Made by a program: the position numbers and the translations under genes. A stretch of DNA of 64,000 nt, taken from Marinomonas primoryensis (lineage in GTDB: Bacteria > Pseudomonadota > Gammaproteobacteria > Pseudomonadales > Marinomonadaceae). Position 1 is the stretch's first letter. Every line of letters begins with the position of its first letter. This document shows positions 39,790 to 46,751 of the stretch, one piece after another. Location: the NCBI RefSeq assembly GCF_013372285.1, contig NZ_CP054301.1, forward strand, positions 1,288,001-1,352,000. The letters are read 5' to 3'. The notes beneath the pieces are model-generated. The model made no database searches and was not told the DNA's origin. It was given only the letters and a program-made list of their open reading frames with translations.

Positions 39790-40638
39790 ATGTCAGGAAA
39801 TATTTTCAATAAACTGTGGGTTATAGAATCTTTACCATCAGGTGAGCTTAGAACCGGGAAAAGTCTCTTCGACAATCAGCTGGACAAGGCTAAGCAGGTA
39901 CAGCAAGACCTTCTCGTTGAATTCGCTGAGCCAATAACTAAGTCCGAGTTGTTTGACGTATTAGAAAAAATACGAAATGAGGCTTTGAGCGGAATATATC
40001 CAATGATCCACTTTGAGTGTCATGGGTGTAAAGAAGGCTTGGGAACCTCTAGCGGAGAACTGGTTGAATGGGATGAAATCAGAGAGATCCTTATTGAGAT
40101 TAACCGAGCGACTAAGCTAAATCTGATGATTGTAATTGCAGCCTGCAATGGTGCCCATTTAATAAACGTATCTACAAGGCTAGATGCAGCTCCTTTCTGG
40201 GCAATAATTGGTCCGGAGGTAGAAGTAACTGCTGGACATATTCAGGATAATTTTAGTCGGTTTTATGAGTCCTTCTTTTCAGATCTCGATGGTGATAAAG
40301 CCATAGGTATGCTTAATGAAGAGGCAGAGCATCAAGATCGAACCTATCATTTCTTAAGCGCTGCTGGGCTATTTTCAAGGGCTTACCGAGCCTACTATAA
40401 AAGTCACTGTGTCGGGAAAGGGAAGAAAGAACGGATAGAACGCCTCGTTTCTGAGGCGATGAAAAATCCCAACGTAAAGAAACGTGGTGTGGCATGGGCC
40501 AGACAGCAAGTAAAGAAAGGCCTTGCATCCGAGGACCAGCACTTTGATAAACTTAGAAAAAGGTTCTTCTTCATTGCTGATTTTCCAGAAAATGATGCGC
40601 GCTTCCCTTTATCTAAGGATGATATTGTTGCCACGTAA
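39790..40638 (+). CDS. Cassette 1: CHAT/caspase-like putative protease
   Basis: 282 residues from ATG 39790, the first ATG in cassette 1. A caspase-type dyad is visible: H78 in IHFECHGC and C119 in VIAACNGA, both after hydrophobic strands, 41 residues apart as in CHAT/caspase folds. A region matching the rest of CHAT follows: FWAIIGPEVEVT, then FSRFYESFF and ALxxLNEEA-like helix. A basic helical C-terminal extension of about 90 residues is unassigned. No partner domain (TPR, NLR) is present. CHAT proteases are known in prokaryotic immunity; a defence role here is inference. Confidence 0.65.
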   Translation: MSGNIFNKLWVIESLPSGELRTGKSLFDNQLDKAKQVQQDLLVEFAEPITKSELFDVLEKIRNEALSGIYPMIHFECHGCKEGLGTSSGELVEWDEIREILIEINRATKLNLMIVIAACNGAHLINVSTRLDAAPFWAIIGPEVEVTAGHIQDNFSRFYESFFSDLDGDKAIGMLNEEAEHQDRTYHFLSAAGLFSRAYRAYYKSHCVGKGKKERIERLVSEAMKNPNVKKRGVAWARQQVKKGLASEDQHFDKLRKRFFFIADFPENDARFPLSKDDIVAT

Positions 40639-40641
40639 AAT

Positions 40642-40717
40642 CCCTAACAATGCGTGCGCTGCTGTCGGACAAATTTTCCGCTGCACTCTAAATTTGCCGC
40701 AGAGCGCGGCGTTGAGG
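40642..40717 (+). repeat. attC recombination site 1 (76 bp)
   Basis: R'' CCCTAAC is the exact reverse complement of GTTAGGG at the start of cassette 1, as expected for a cassette carrying its own core. R' is GTTGAGG. GGACAAATTT (40667-40676) pairs with AAATTTGCC (40690-40698) leaving one extrahelical A, and GCGCTGCTG faces CAGAGCGC with another extrahelical base. These are hallmark attC features. Confidence 0.88.
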
Positions 40718-40890
40718 CTGTAGAATTACTCGAAAATAGAAATTCAATGATTTAATTTCTGTGCGGAGAGTGTCTAAAAGCTAATTTTTGTATGATAACA
40801 GCCTTACTTTTCACGTGGCTGCGTGGTTTTAGGTTTATTTTAACATTATTTTTGAGACTGTTTTTCTTGAATTAGAAATTCTACAGGCTC
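40714..40890. mobile_element. 177-bp MITE-like element with 14-bp terminal inverted repeats
   Basis: GAGGCTGTAGAATT at 40714-40727 and AATTCTACAGGCTC at 40877-40890 are inverted repeats with 13 of 14 matches. The interior is AT-rich and non-coding. The element starts inside the R' core of attC1 and ends 20 bp before the DUF2971 start codon, so it may supply promoter or leader sequence to that cassette. No clear target duplication is seen. The parent element is not identified. Confidence 0.5.
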
Positions 40891-40910
40891 GTCAGCCATC
40901 AGGAGTATGC

Positions 40911-41789
40911 GTGGTCGTTCCAAATGATTTATATAAATACATGACTTTAGATACTGCAAAAATTGTACTCGAATCTGGTCGACTACGCTGGCAAAGTCCT
41001 TGTCAGTTTAATGATCTCAGTGAGATGCAGAGAATGCCTCGTTTAGAACCTGAGTATAACGAAGCCTGGTTAATATATGCCAGAACTTTAGTGGATCTTA
41101 TCTATAATAAAAATGTTATTGATTTTACTGTCTATTCGCCATGGACACAGAAAATCCTTTTGCAAATACTGCAACTAAATATCAGTAACTATTCAGAAGA
41201 AGATGCATTAAAAAATATTGAAAAGAAGATTCCAGCTTGTGAATCTGAAGTTGGTGATAGACTTCGAAAAATTATCGAATCTAAAAATGACGGCACATTG
41301 AGATGTTTTTGCCTCAGTGAAGATGAAAATAATGCAACTATGTGGGCACACTATGGAGATGTTAATAAAGGTTGCATGTTTGGTTTTGGTCATCTCGAAG
41401 AAAAAGGCACTCAATTTTTAGCTGCCGAAAAAGTATCTTACACTGCAGATCCTCCTGTAGTCGGAAGTGCGTTAGATATTCTGCTATATGGACCATCAGC
41501 AGCGCTTAATAAGAGAACTCGTTTGGCTATTTTTTGTAATAAAGAAATTAATTGGGCTTATGAAAAAGAATGGCGAGTTATGATTAATCGATCAGCACCC
41601 AATCAAGAGAAATTCTCTGACTTGTTATTTTATCCCGAAGAGCTAACTTCAGTGACATTTGGTTTAAAAGTTCAAGACAAAGATAGAGAAGAAATGCTTA
41701 AGCTAATAGCGAAAACTTATCCTCATTGTGGAGTATTTGAAATAAAGCTAAATAACGGTACCTTTACGAGAATCTCATTAAATGGCTAA
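40911..41789 (+). CDS. Cassette 2: DUF2971 family protein
   Basis: 292 residues; GTG start with CAGGAG six bases upstream. The DUF2971 pattern is clear: LYKYMTLDTAKIVLESGRL, then PCQFNDLSE, then CFCLSEDENNATMWAHYGD and KGCMFGF, and WAYEKEWRVMI near the C-terminus. DUF2971 proteins are widespread on mobile islands and their biochemical role is unknown to me. The TAA stop lies inside the next attC core GGCTAAC, as is common for cassettes. AT content is higher than in the flanking chromosomal genes. Confidence 0.82.
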   Translation: MVVPNDLYKYMTLDTAKIVLESGRLRWQSPCQFNDLSEMQRMPRLEPEYNEAWLIYARTLVDLIYNKNVIDFTVYSPWTQKILLQILQLNISNYSEEDALKNIEKKIPACESEVGDRLRKIIESKNDGTLRCFCLSEDENNATMWAHYGDVNKGCMFGFGHLEEKGTQFLAAEKVSYTADPPVVGSALDILLYGPSAALNKRTRLAIFCNKEINWAYEKEWRVMINRSAPNQEKFSDLLFYPEELTSVTFGLKVQDKDREEMLKLIAKTYPHCGVFEIKLNNGTFTRISLNG

Positions 41790-41869
41790 CAAGCACTTTA
41801 AACGGAACAAAAACAGTTGGCCTTGTTTCGTTCCTCAACAATTTTTAGCTTCTTAACGAGGCGTTATAT
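41784..41869 (+). repeat. attC recombination site 2 (86 bp)
   Basis: R'' GGCTAAC, then AAGCACTTTAAA; GGAACAAAAACA (41804-41815) pairs with TGTTTCGTTCC (41824-41834) with a small mismatch; then CTTCTTAACGAGGC and R' GTTATAT. This layout, with CTT-A-n-GGCGTTA at the right, is like Vibrio-type attC sites. The R'' does not complement the cassette 2 start GTTGAGG, but CCTCAAC occurs internally at 41833-41839. Confidence 0.8.
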
Positions 41870-41878
41870 TACTTAATC

Positions 41879-42253
41879 ATGTATAAATTTAATCTGACAG
41901 AAAATGGAATGGGTTCAATACAGATAGATGATTTTAAAGAGTTTTTTGAGTCTGATCTTTCTTATTGGTCTAAAGAAATGTATGAGGCGCATTGGCTTAA
42001 AGCTTCCGAAGAAGTGGAAGCTGGTAATTCGGTATCATTTATTACTTCTATAACCGAACCAGACAGTTCAAACTTTATTCGTTCATGGTCATGCTATTCA
42101 ATAAACGGTGAACTGATTTTTCAAGAGCGCATACTTTTTTTAGACGATTTAGAGTCGTCATTTAATCTAAAAGAGCCCCACAAAAATATAGAGAGCTACG
42201 AATCGGTATCCGAGGATGGTGATAAAATATCGGAGTGGCTTACTCGTGCATAG
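41879..42253 (+). CDS. Cassette 3: acidic protein of unknown function
   Basis: 124 residues starting 15 bp after the cassette boundary. It is strongly acidic, with aromatic-rich N-terminal (YKFNLTENG, FKEFFESDLSYWSKEMYEAHW) and SWSCYSINGELIFQERILFL, suggesting a small mixed alpha/beta protein. I do not recognise it. Immunity-type proteins are often small and acidic, but nothing here proves that. Base composition resembles cassette 2. Confidence 0.65.
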   Translation: MYKFNLTENGMGSIQIDDFKEFFESDLSYWSKEMYEAHWLKASEEVEAGNSVSFITSITEPDSSNFIRSWSCYSINGELIFQERILFLDDLESSFNLKEPHKNIESYESVSEDGDKISEWLTRA

Positions 42254-42255
42254 CC

Positions 42256-42290
42256 AGAAATACAACAAGCAATTGTTGTGCGACGCAAAA
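42256..42290 (+). repeat. Decayed attC relic after cassette 3
   Basis: ATACAAC (42260-42266) differs by one base from the ATATAAC expected to complement the cassette 3 start GTTATAT, so it fits an R'' core. It continues AAGCAATTGTTGTGCGAC; ACAACAA and TTGTTGT form an inverted repeat. No full L'-R' arm with a GTTRRRY core follows at a normal distance, so the site appears truncated. Confidence 0.45.
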
Positions 42291-42292
42291 AC

Positions 42293-42474
42293 ATGGGCGA
42301 CAAAATTGAACTTCACCACGGAAACCTCATGAAAACCATCGTTATTATGGCAGAACCGCCGCCCTCGAACGCCTTTTAGCAGAGGTAGGTGAAGATACGT
42401 TAACCTTAGATCCATATGATTCACAAATTATGGAATTTAAAAATGAAGAAGCCACGATCTACCCAAGAACATGA
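42293..42474 (+). pseudogene. Possible frameshifted gene remnant
   Basis: From ATG 42293 a frame reads MGDKIELHHGNLMKTIVI and then ends early. A +/-1 shift near 42335 joins a longer frame reading RYYGRTAALERLLAEVGED and on to MEFKNEEATIYPRT, with a stop at 42472-42474. The two pieces look like one former protein broken by a frameshift. Family not recognised. Its last codon runs into the mosaic repeat. Confidence 0.35.
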
Positions 42475-43450
42475 AAGCTTCGCTTTCAGTGGCGTTTTTT
42501 ATTACAGAAAAGCGGTCGTTCCTCCCTCATCTCATCACGCCCTTGTCTTTGTTTTCCATATTTGAAATCCCAAATGAAGTCAGTTCGACGCGACGAAGTT
42601 GCGCGACTTTATGGCGTTTCAGAGTCAGTGTTTGATGGTTTATCTCCCACCAAATAAACAATCTATGCCTTACGATATAGCGAGCGTCGATAAAGCTATT
42701 CTTCGATGATAAAAATCAGGCATTAAAGATCTTAAAGAGACCTTTTGGTTACTTTTATGGATCTGGATAAAAGTTACCCGCCCAGCAGGGCGGAATAAAG
42801 GTTGGGAGTACAAAGCGTTTGAATGGAACCCAAAGAAGAGACTAACCCCATCCTCCGCCTTCCCCTTGAAGACAAAAGGGGAAGGTACTTAGTGATTTGT
42901 AGCCGTTACTTTCAATATTCGATCAACTATCAGAACATGAAAGCTTCGCTTTCACCGGCGCATTACGGTCGTACCTCCCTCATGACTCCCTATGTTTTTG
43001 TTTTCCATCATTACAACCCCGAAGAAGTCAGTTCGACGCAACAGCGTTGCGCGATTTTATGGAGTTTCAGAGTCAGTTAAAAATATCCTTCTTACCAACA
43101 TCAAAAACAATCTATGCCTTACGACATAAGGAGCTTAGGTGGCAATCATGTACCTATGAAGAACTAATGCATTGCTCTTAAAAGCGAATTTTTGGTTACT
43201 TTTTGGGCGCCAGCAAAAAGTAACACGCTCAGCAGAGCGGAATAAAGGTCGGGAATTCAAAGCGTTTGAATGGAATCTGAAGAAGGTATTAACCCCATCC
43301 TAGCTTTCCCCTTGGAAGACAAAAGGGGAAGGGACTAAGCCCACGCCCAGCAGGGCGGAATAAAGGTTGGGAATTCAAAGCGTTTAAATGGAACCAAAAA
43401 CAACCCCATCCTCCGCCTTCCCCTTGAAGAAAGGGGAAGGGACAAACCCT
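42471..43450 (-). repeat. Mosaic interspersed repeat, locus 2 (minus orientation)
   Basis: The same modules as at 38.5-39.25 kb, inverted. AAGTCAGTTCGACGCGACGA running on to CGACTTTAT is at 42577-42613 and, variant, at 43024-43061. ACAATCTATGCCTTACGA follows each. TAACCCCATCCTCCGCCTTC-type modules occur at 42843, 43290 (degraded) and 43401. GAACATGAAAGCTTCGCTTT heads each copy. Two near-full copies plus a third partial one end 3 bp before the dgt stop codon. Open frames across it are translations of the repeat. Confidence 0.87.
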
Positions 43451-43452
43451 TG

Positions 43453-44799
43453 TTACATGGGTTCAAACACGGAGCCCAAGCTCGGTACAAACAATTTATT
43501 GTACATGCGGCTGGCGTAGTCGTCTGTCATGGATGCCATGTAGTCACAGATGATACGTAACCCATTTTCTCCGTTGTCCTGACTTTTGCGCCATTCAGTG
43601 GCGATTTCCCTTGGTAATAATCGATTAGGGTCGGCGGTGTAGGCTTCGAACATTTCTAATAACATTTGCTGGCCTTTGTAGACGAGCATTTGCACTTCTG
43701 GGCGTTGAATGATGTGTTGCATTTCGAATTGTTTTAACAAGTTTAATGCTTGTCGTTGGCCTTCTGGCAGTCCGACTTGGAAGCGCAGTAGAGGATGTTC
43801 GAATCTTGTATTTTCAATCACTTTGCATGAGGTGATAAACCAGCTGACTAAGCTGCCAATGGCTTCTTTGCGTAGGTGGCTTTGTCGGCTAAAAAGTTGC
43901 GTGCGAATGCTGTTGAGGTTTTCCGCCAAGTAAGGTGAAGCCAGCGCGGCGAGTTTGGGTTCTAGGTGTTCTAACCAGGTGTCTTTAGTGACCATGCCTA
44001 AGACGATGGCATCTTCTAAATCGTGTACGCCGTAAGCAATGTCGTCGGCTAGGTCCATGATGCTGGTGTCGAAGCTAGCGTGTGTGGCTCTCGCATGACC
44101 ATCTGGGTGTTTGCGTTGTACTGTTTGCAGTAAGGTTCGATCAGCTTCACTGAAGGGTTCAAGTATCCAATCTAAAAGGTCTTGTTCTTCTTGATACACG
44201 CATTTTGGTGGTGACCAATTGGAGGCTTTGAATTGGCGAAAGCTGGTAGGCTTTTCTGGGTATTTTCCCACCACATTAGCGTGTAAAACCGGATATTTTA
44301 ATACCCCTAATAAGGTGCGGCGCGTCACGTCCATACCGTAAGTTGGCGAGTAGGAGCCTCGCTTGCCGAGGATGCGTAAAGATTGCGCGTTACCTTCAAA
44401 ACCACCGTTAGATTGCATCATGTAGTTCAATGCGACTTCGCCACCGTGGCCGAAGGGTGGATGACCTATGTCGTGGCTTAGACAGATGGTTTCAATTAAG
44501 GCGTCGTCGGCTAACCATGTTTGGAAGTTGGCCTCTTGTGGTGAGCTGTGCTTGAGTTGATGTACGATGCCATTGCCGATTTGAGCGACTTCTAAAGAAT
44601 GGGTTAATCGTGTGCGGCTATAGTCATTTTGTCGAATCGCGAGAATTTGAGTTTTGGACTGTAAACGACGAAAGGCCGCGCTATGAATGATGCGGGCACG
44701 GTCGCGCTGGTAGGGCGTACGGTAGTCGTTTTCTCGGGATTCTTGATAACCGGATTGTCTTTCGTGCCAAGCTAACATTTCATATTGTGCGTTTGCCAT
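43453..44799 (-). CDS. dgt: Deoxyguanosinetriphosphate triphosphohydrolase-like protein
   Basis: HD-domain enzyme of 448 residues splitting dNTPs into deoxynucleoside and triphosphate. The metal site is visible: RTRLTHSLEVAQIG (H), CLSHDIGHPPFGHGGE (HD) and DLADDIAYGVHDLEDA (D). It belongs to the dGTPase type 2-like group. dNTPases of this family have been implicated in phage restriction in some bacteria, but this one looks like a chromosomal housekeeping copy. The stop codon abuts the mosaic repeat. Confidence 0.92.
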   Translation of the reverse strand: MANAQYEMLAWHERQSGYQESRENDYRTPYQRDRARIIHSAAFRRLQSKTQILAIRQNDYSRTRLTHSLEVAQIGNGIVHQLKHSSPQEANFQTWLADDALIETICLSHDIGHPPFGHGGEVALNYMMQSNGGFEGNAQSLRILGKRGSYSPTYGMDVTRRTLLGVLKYPVLHANVVGKYPEKPTSFRQFKASNWSPPKCVYQEEQDLLDWILEPFSEADRTLLQTVQRKHPDGHARATHASFDTSIMDLADDIAYGVHDLEDAIVLGMVTKDTWLEHLEPKLAALASPYLAENLNSIRTQLFSRQSHLRKEAIGSLVSWFITSCKVIENTRFEHPLLRFQVGLPEGQRQALNLLKQFEMQHIIQRPEVQMLVYKGQQMLLEMFEAYTADPNRLLPREIATEWRKSQDNGENGLRIICDYMASMTDDYASRMYNKLFVPSLGSVFEPM

Positions 44800-44910
44800 G
44801 TTTGTAATCCACTAGTGTCAATAATTACCAATCTTTCATGAAAACACGATATAGGTCAATGTTCGTAAAAAGGGCCTTGGGCATAATGTAATCTATTATA
44901 AGGAATCTTT

Positions 44911-45216
44911 ATGTTTAATACTCAGCATCTCACGACATTTAAAGCCTTGGTTGAAAAAGGAAGTTTTACTCAAACAGCAAAGCTGTTAGGACTAACGCAA
45001 CCCGCAGTGAGTCAACACATTCAAAAGCTAGAGCGAGGGTTAGGAGAGCCATTGCTGATTCGTCATGGTCGCACCACTGAGGTGACGGAAGCGGGGAGGG
45101 TGTTACTTCAACATATAAAAGAACTGGAAGTATGTTATGAGGAGTTCACGGCGTCATGGCAAACGTATGCTACAACTAAGGCTAGTCTCGATGTAGAAGA
45201 AAATAAAAATGGTTGA
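44911..45216 (+). CDS. LysR-type HTH-only protein
   Basis: 101 residues. Residues 1-60 are a complete LysR-family winged HTH (FKALVEKGSFTQTAKLLGLT then QPAVSQHIQKLE), followed by about 40 residues of the linker helix; the effector-binding domain is absent. AAGGAATC precedes the ATG and a terminator overlaps the stop, so the short form looks deliberate rather than a random truncation. It may act as a stand-alone DNA-binding dimer. Convergent with cysH. Confidence 0.8.
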   Translation: MFNTQHLTTFKALVEKGSFTQTAKLLGLTQPAVSQHIQKLERGLGEPLLIRHGRTTEVTEAGRVLLQHIKELEVCYEEFTASWQTYATTKASLDVEENKNG

Positions 45217-45236
45217 TGAGTATCAGCCATTTTTTG
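45204..45236 (+). terminator. Rho-independent terminator overlapping the HTH gene stop
   Basis: AAAATGGTTGATGAGTATCA then GCCATTTTTTG: ATGGTTGAT pairs with ATCAGCCAT (one G-U) before a run of T. The TGA stop codon of the LysR-like gene lies in the stem. Confidence 0.8.
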
Positions 45237-45251
45237 TTAGTAAATGCGTAT

Positions 45252-45986
45252 TTATTGTTGGGTTGTCGGTATTAAATTGCCAATGTGCAAACCACACTCT
45301 TTGTTTTCAGACTCTTCCCACCACCAACGACCTTCACGTTCATGCTGATTTGGTAAGATAGCTCGAGTGCAAGGTTCACAGCCTATGCTGGTAAACCCTT
45401 TTAGGTGCAACTCATTGTATGGTACATCGAACATTTTAATGTAGTTCCAGACGTCTTCCGAAGACCAGTTAGCCAAAGGGTTGAACTTGAATAGGTCCTT
45501 TTCATCGGTACTGAACGCGCTGTCTTTTTCGGCAAAGGCCAATACATTACGTGTACCGGGACTTTGGTCTTTTCGTTGGCCTGTAATCCATGCATCAAGT
45601 GTTGCCAGTTTGCGCTTGAGTGGCTGTACTTTTCGAATACCACAGCATTCTTTGTGACCGTCTTCAAAAAAGCTAAATAAGCCTTTTTCATGAGTGAAGT
45701 TTTCAAGCGCGTCACGATCAGGAGACAGAATGTCGATTTTTATCTTGTAATGTTTACGAATTTTTTCGATAAACCGGTAGGTTTCAGCATGTAAACGACC
45801 AGTATCAAGAGAGAATACGTGTACGTTTTTGTTCGCTTTTACCGCCATGTCGATCAGTACGACGTCTTCTGCGCCACTGAAGGAAATAGCAAGGTTGTCG
45901 AATTCTTTCATCGCGTTGTGGATGATTTTCTGTGCTTCGTCTTCTTTGTTATTGGCAATAAAAGACGCTAAATCAAATGCAGACAT
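45252..45986 (-). CDS. cysH: Assimilatory adenylyl-sulfate (APS) reductase
   Basis: Reduces activated sulfate to sulfite in cysteine synthesis. Of 244 residues, the N-terminal PP-loop-like nucleotide site is [15 protein letters not shown], and the catalytic Cys is in ECGLHIG at the C-terminus. The Cys pairs CC ([11 protein letters not shown]) and CxxC (GCEPCTRA) are the [4Fe-4S] ligands of the APS-reducing type, unlike the cluster-free PAPS reductase of E. coli. So the substrate is probably APS. Confidence 0.92.
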   Translation of the reverse strand: MSAFDLASFIANNKEDEAQKIIHNAMKEFDNLAISFSGAEDVVLIDMAVKANKNVHVFSLDTGRLHAETYRFIEKIRKHYKIKIDILSPDRDALENFTHEKGLFSFFEDGHKECCGIRKVQPLKRKLATLDAWITGQRKDQSPGTRNVLAFAEKDSAFSTDEKDLFKFNPLANWSSEDVWNYIKMFDVPYNELHLKGFTSIGCEPCTRAILPNQHEREGRWWWEESENKECGLHIGNLIPTTQQ

Positions 45987-46092
45987 AGGATTGTGAACCC
46001 TGTTCTAAGTTACGTTGGTTGTACCATATCAAGTTGCGGTCACGAAAGAAAAGACGAAAGAACACTAACCTTATAATGCTTAAAGCGGGTGC

Positions 46093-46743
46093 TTAGCGGA
46101 TATGTCTCGCTAGGGTTTGATAAAGTCCAAATAAAATGCCCGCGGTCACACCCCAAATGCGAATTTCCTGATATTCAATTTCGAAGTAGCCACGAGAATT
46201 GGTGTCGAGTTTTTTCGTTTTAAAGCGATAGTTCTCGGGAGTGAGTAAATGGCGTAATGGCACCCAATGGACAGATTTCACCTCTTCTTCACAAAGACTT
46301 AATTCACTTTTTCGCGTCATTTCAGCCACGATAGGCTTGATGCAATAACCGGACAGGGTGCAATACTCGCCCAGCTCACCGAGTAAATCGAAACAGTCAG
46401 GCGCTAGGCCAACTTCTTCTAAGGTTTCACGCAATGCGGTGTATTGGATGCTTGCGTCTTCTGGATCATGCTTGCCCCCAGGAAAGGCGATTTGACCTGG
46501 GTGATTACGCATGTGCAGTGCGCGTTGAGTCAGGAGTACGAAAAGCTCTCCACTTTCAGGCTCTCGCCAAATAGGAATTAAGACAGCAGCAGAGCGATAC
46601 TTTAAGTCATAACCGCTGGGAAACATTTCTTCATCTGGGTTATGAATTTGTTGTGCGTAGGGTTCTCTGTCTAATGCTGCGCGGATATCGTCCAAGCTCA
46701 AATCAATTGGAGGAGCATTTAAAAACTGCTCTATGTCAGACAT
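46093..46743 (-). CDS. Nudix hydrolase, CoA pyrophosphatase-like (NudL)
   Basis: 216 residues. The UPF0035/NudL signature is present: LLTQRALHMRNHPGQIAFPG then GGKHDPEDASIQYTALRE and TLEEVGL, combining the Nudix box with the extra CoA-binding residues. Family members cleave CoA and acyl-CoA to 3',5'-ADP and phosphopantetheine. Eight bases separate it from the pabB stop, so the two are co-transcribed. Confidence 0.9.
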   Translation of the reverse strand: MSDIEQFLNAPPIDLSLDDIRAALDREPYAQQIHNPDEEMFPSGYDLKYRSAAVLIPIWREPESGELFVLLTQRALHMRNHPGQIAFPGGKHDPEDASIQYTALRETLEEVGLAPDCFDLLGELGEYCTLSGYCIKPIVAEMTRKSELSLCEEEVKSVHWVPLRHLLTPENYRFKTKKLDTNSRGYFEIEYQEIRIWGVTAGILFGLYQTLARHIR

Positions 46744-46751
46744 GATACGGC

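Larger units (their letters stand above)
39718..42290 (+). mobile_element. Integron gene-cassette array without integrase (CALIN-like)
   Basis: Three consecutive single-ORF cassettes, all on the plus strand, separated by attC sites at 39718-39774, 40642-40717 and 41784-41869, with a decayed fourth at about 42260. Each ORF starts shortly after a core GTTRRRY site (except cassette 2, where a 177-bp element intervenes) and stops at or just before the next attC. There is no intI gene in the window. The array is bracketed by inverted mosaic repeats (38.5-39.25 and 42.5-43.45 kb). Confidence 0.8.

Noticed and set aside
41833..41839. CCTCAAC as the true R'' core of cassette 2's attC
   Set aside because: It complements the cassette start exactly, but would leave a 37-bp site without paired arms; GGCTAAC at 41784 gives a normal attC. 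Kept as a note because the match is striking.
42823..43080. Plus-strand 85-codon gene
   Set aside because: Lies wholly inside the mosaic repeat locus 2 and spans module junctions; no family features.
43453..44799. dgt as part of the defence island
   Set aside because: dNTPases can restrict phage, but this one lies outside the repeats, points the other way and matches the common chromosomal family.
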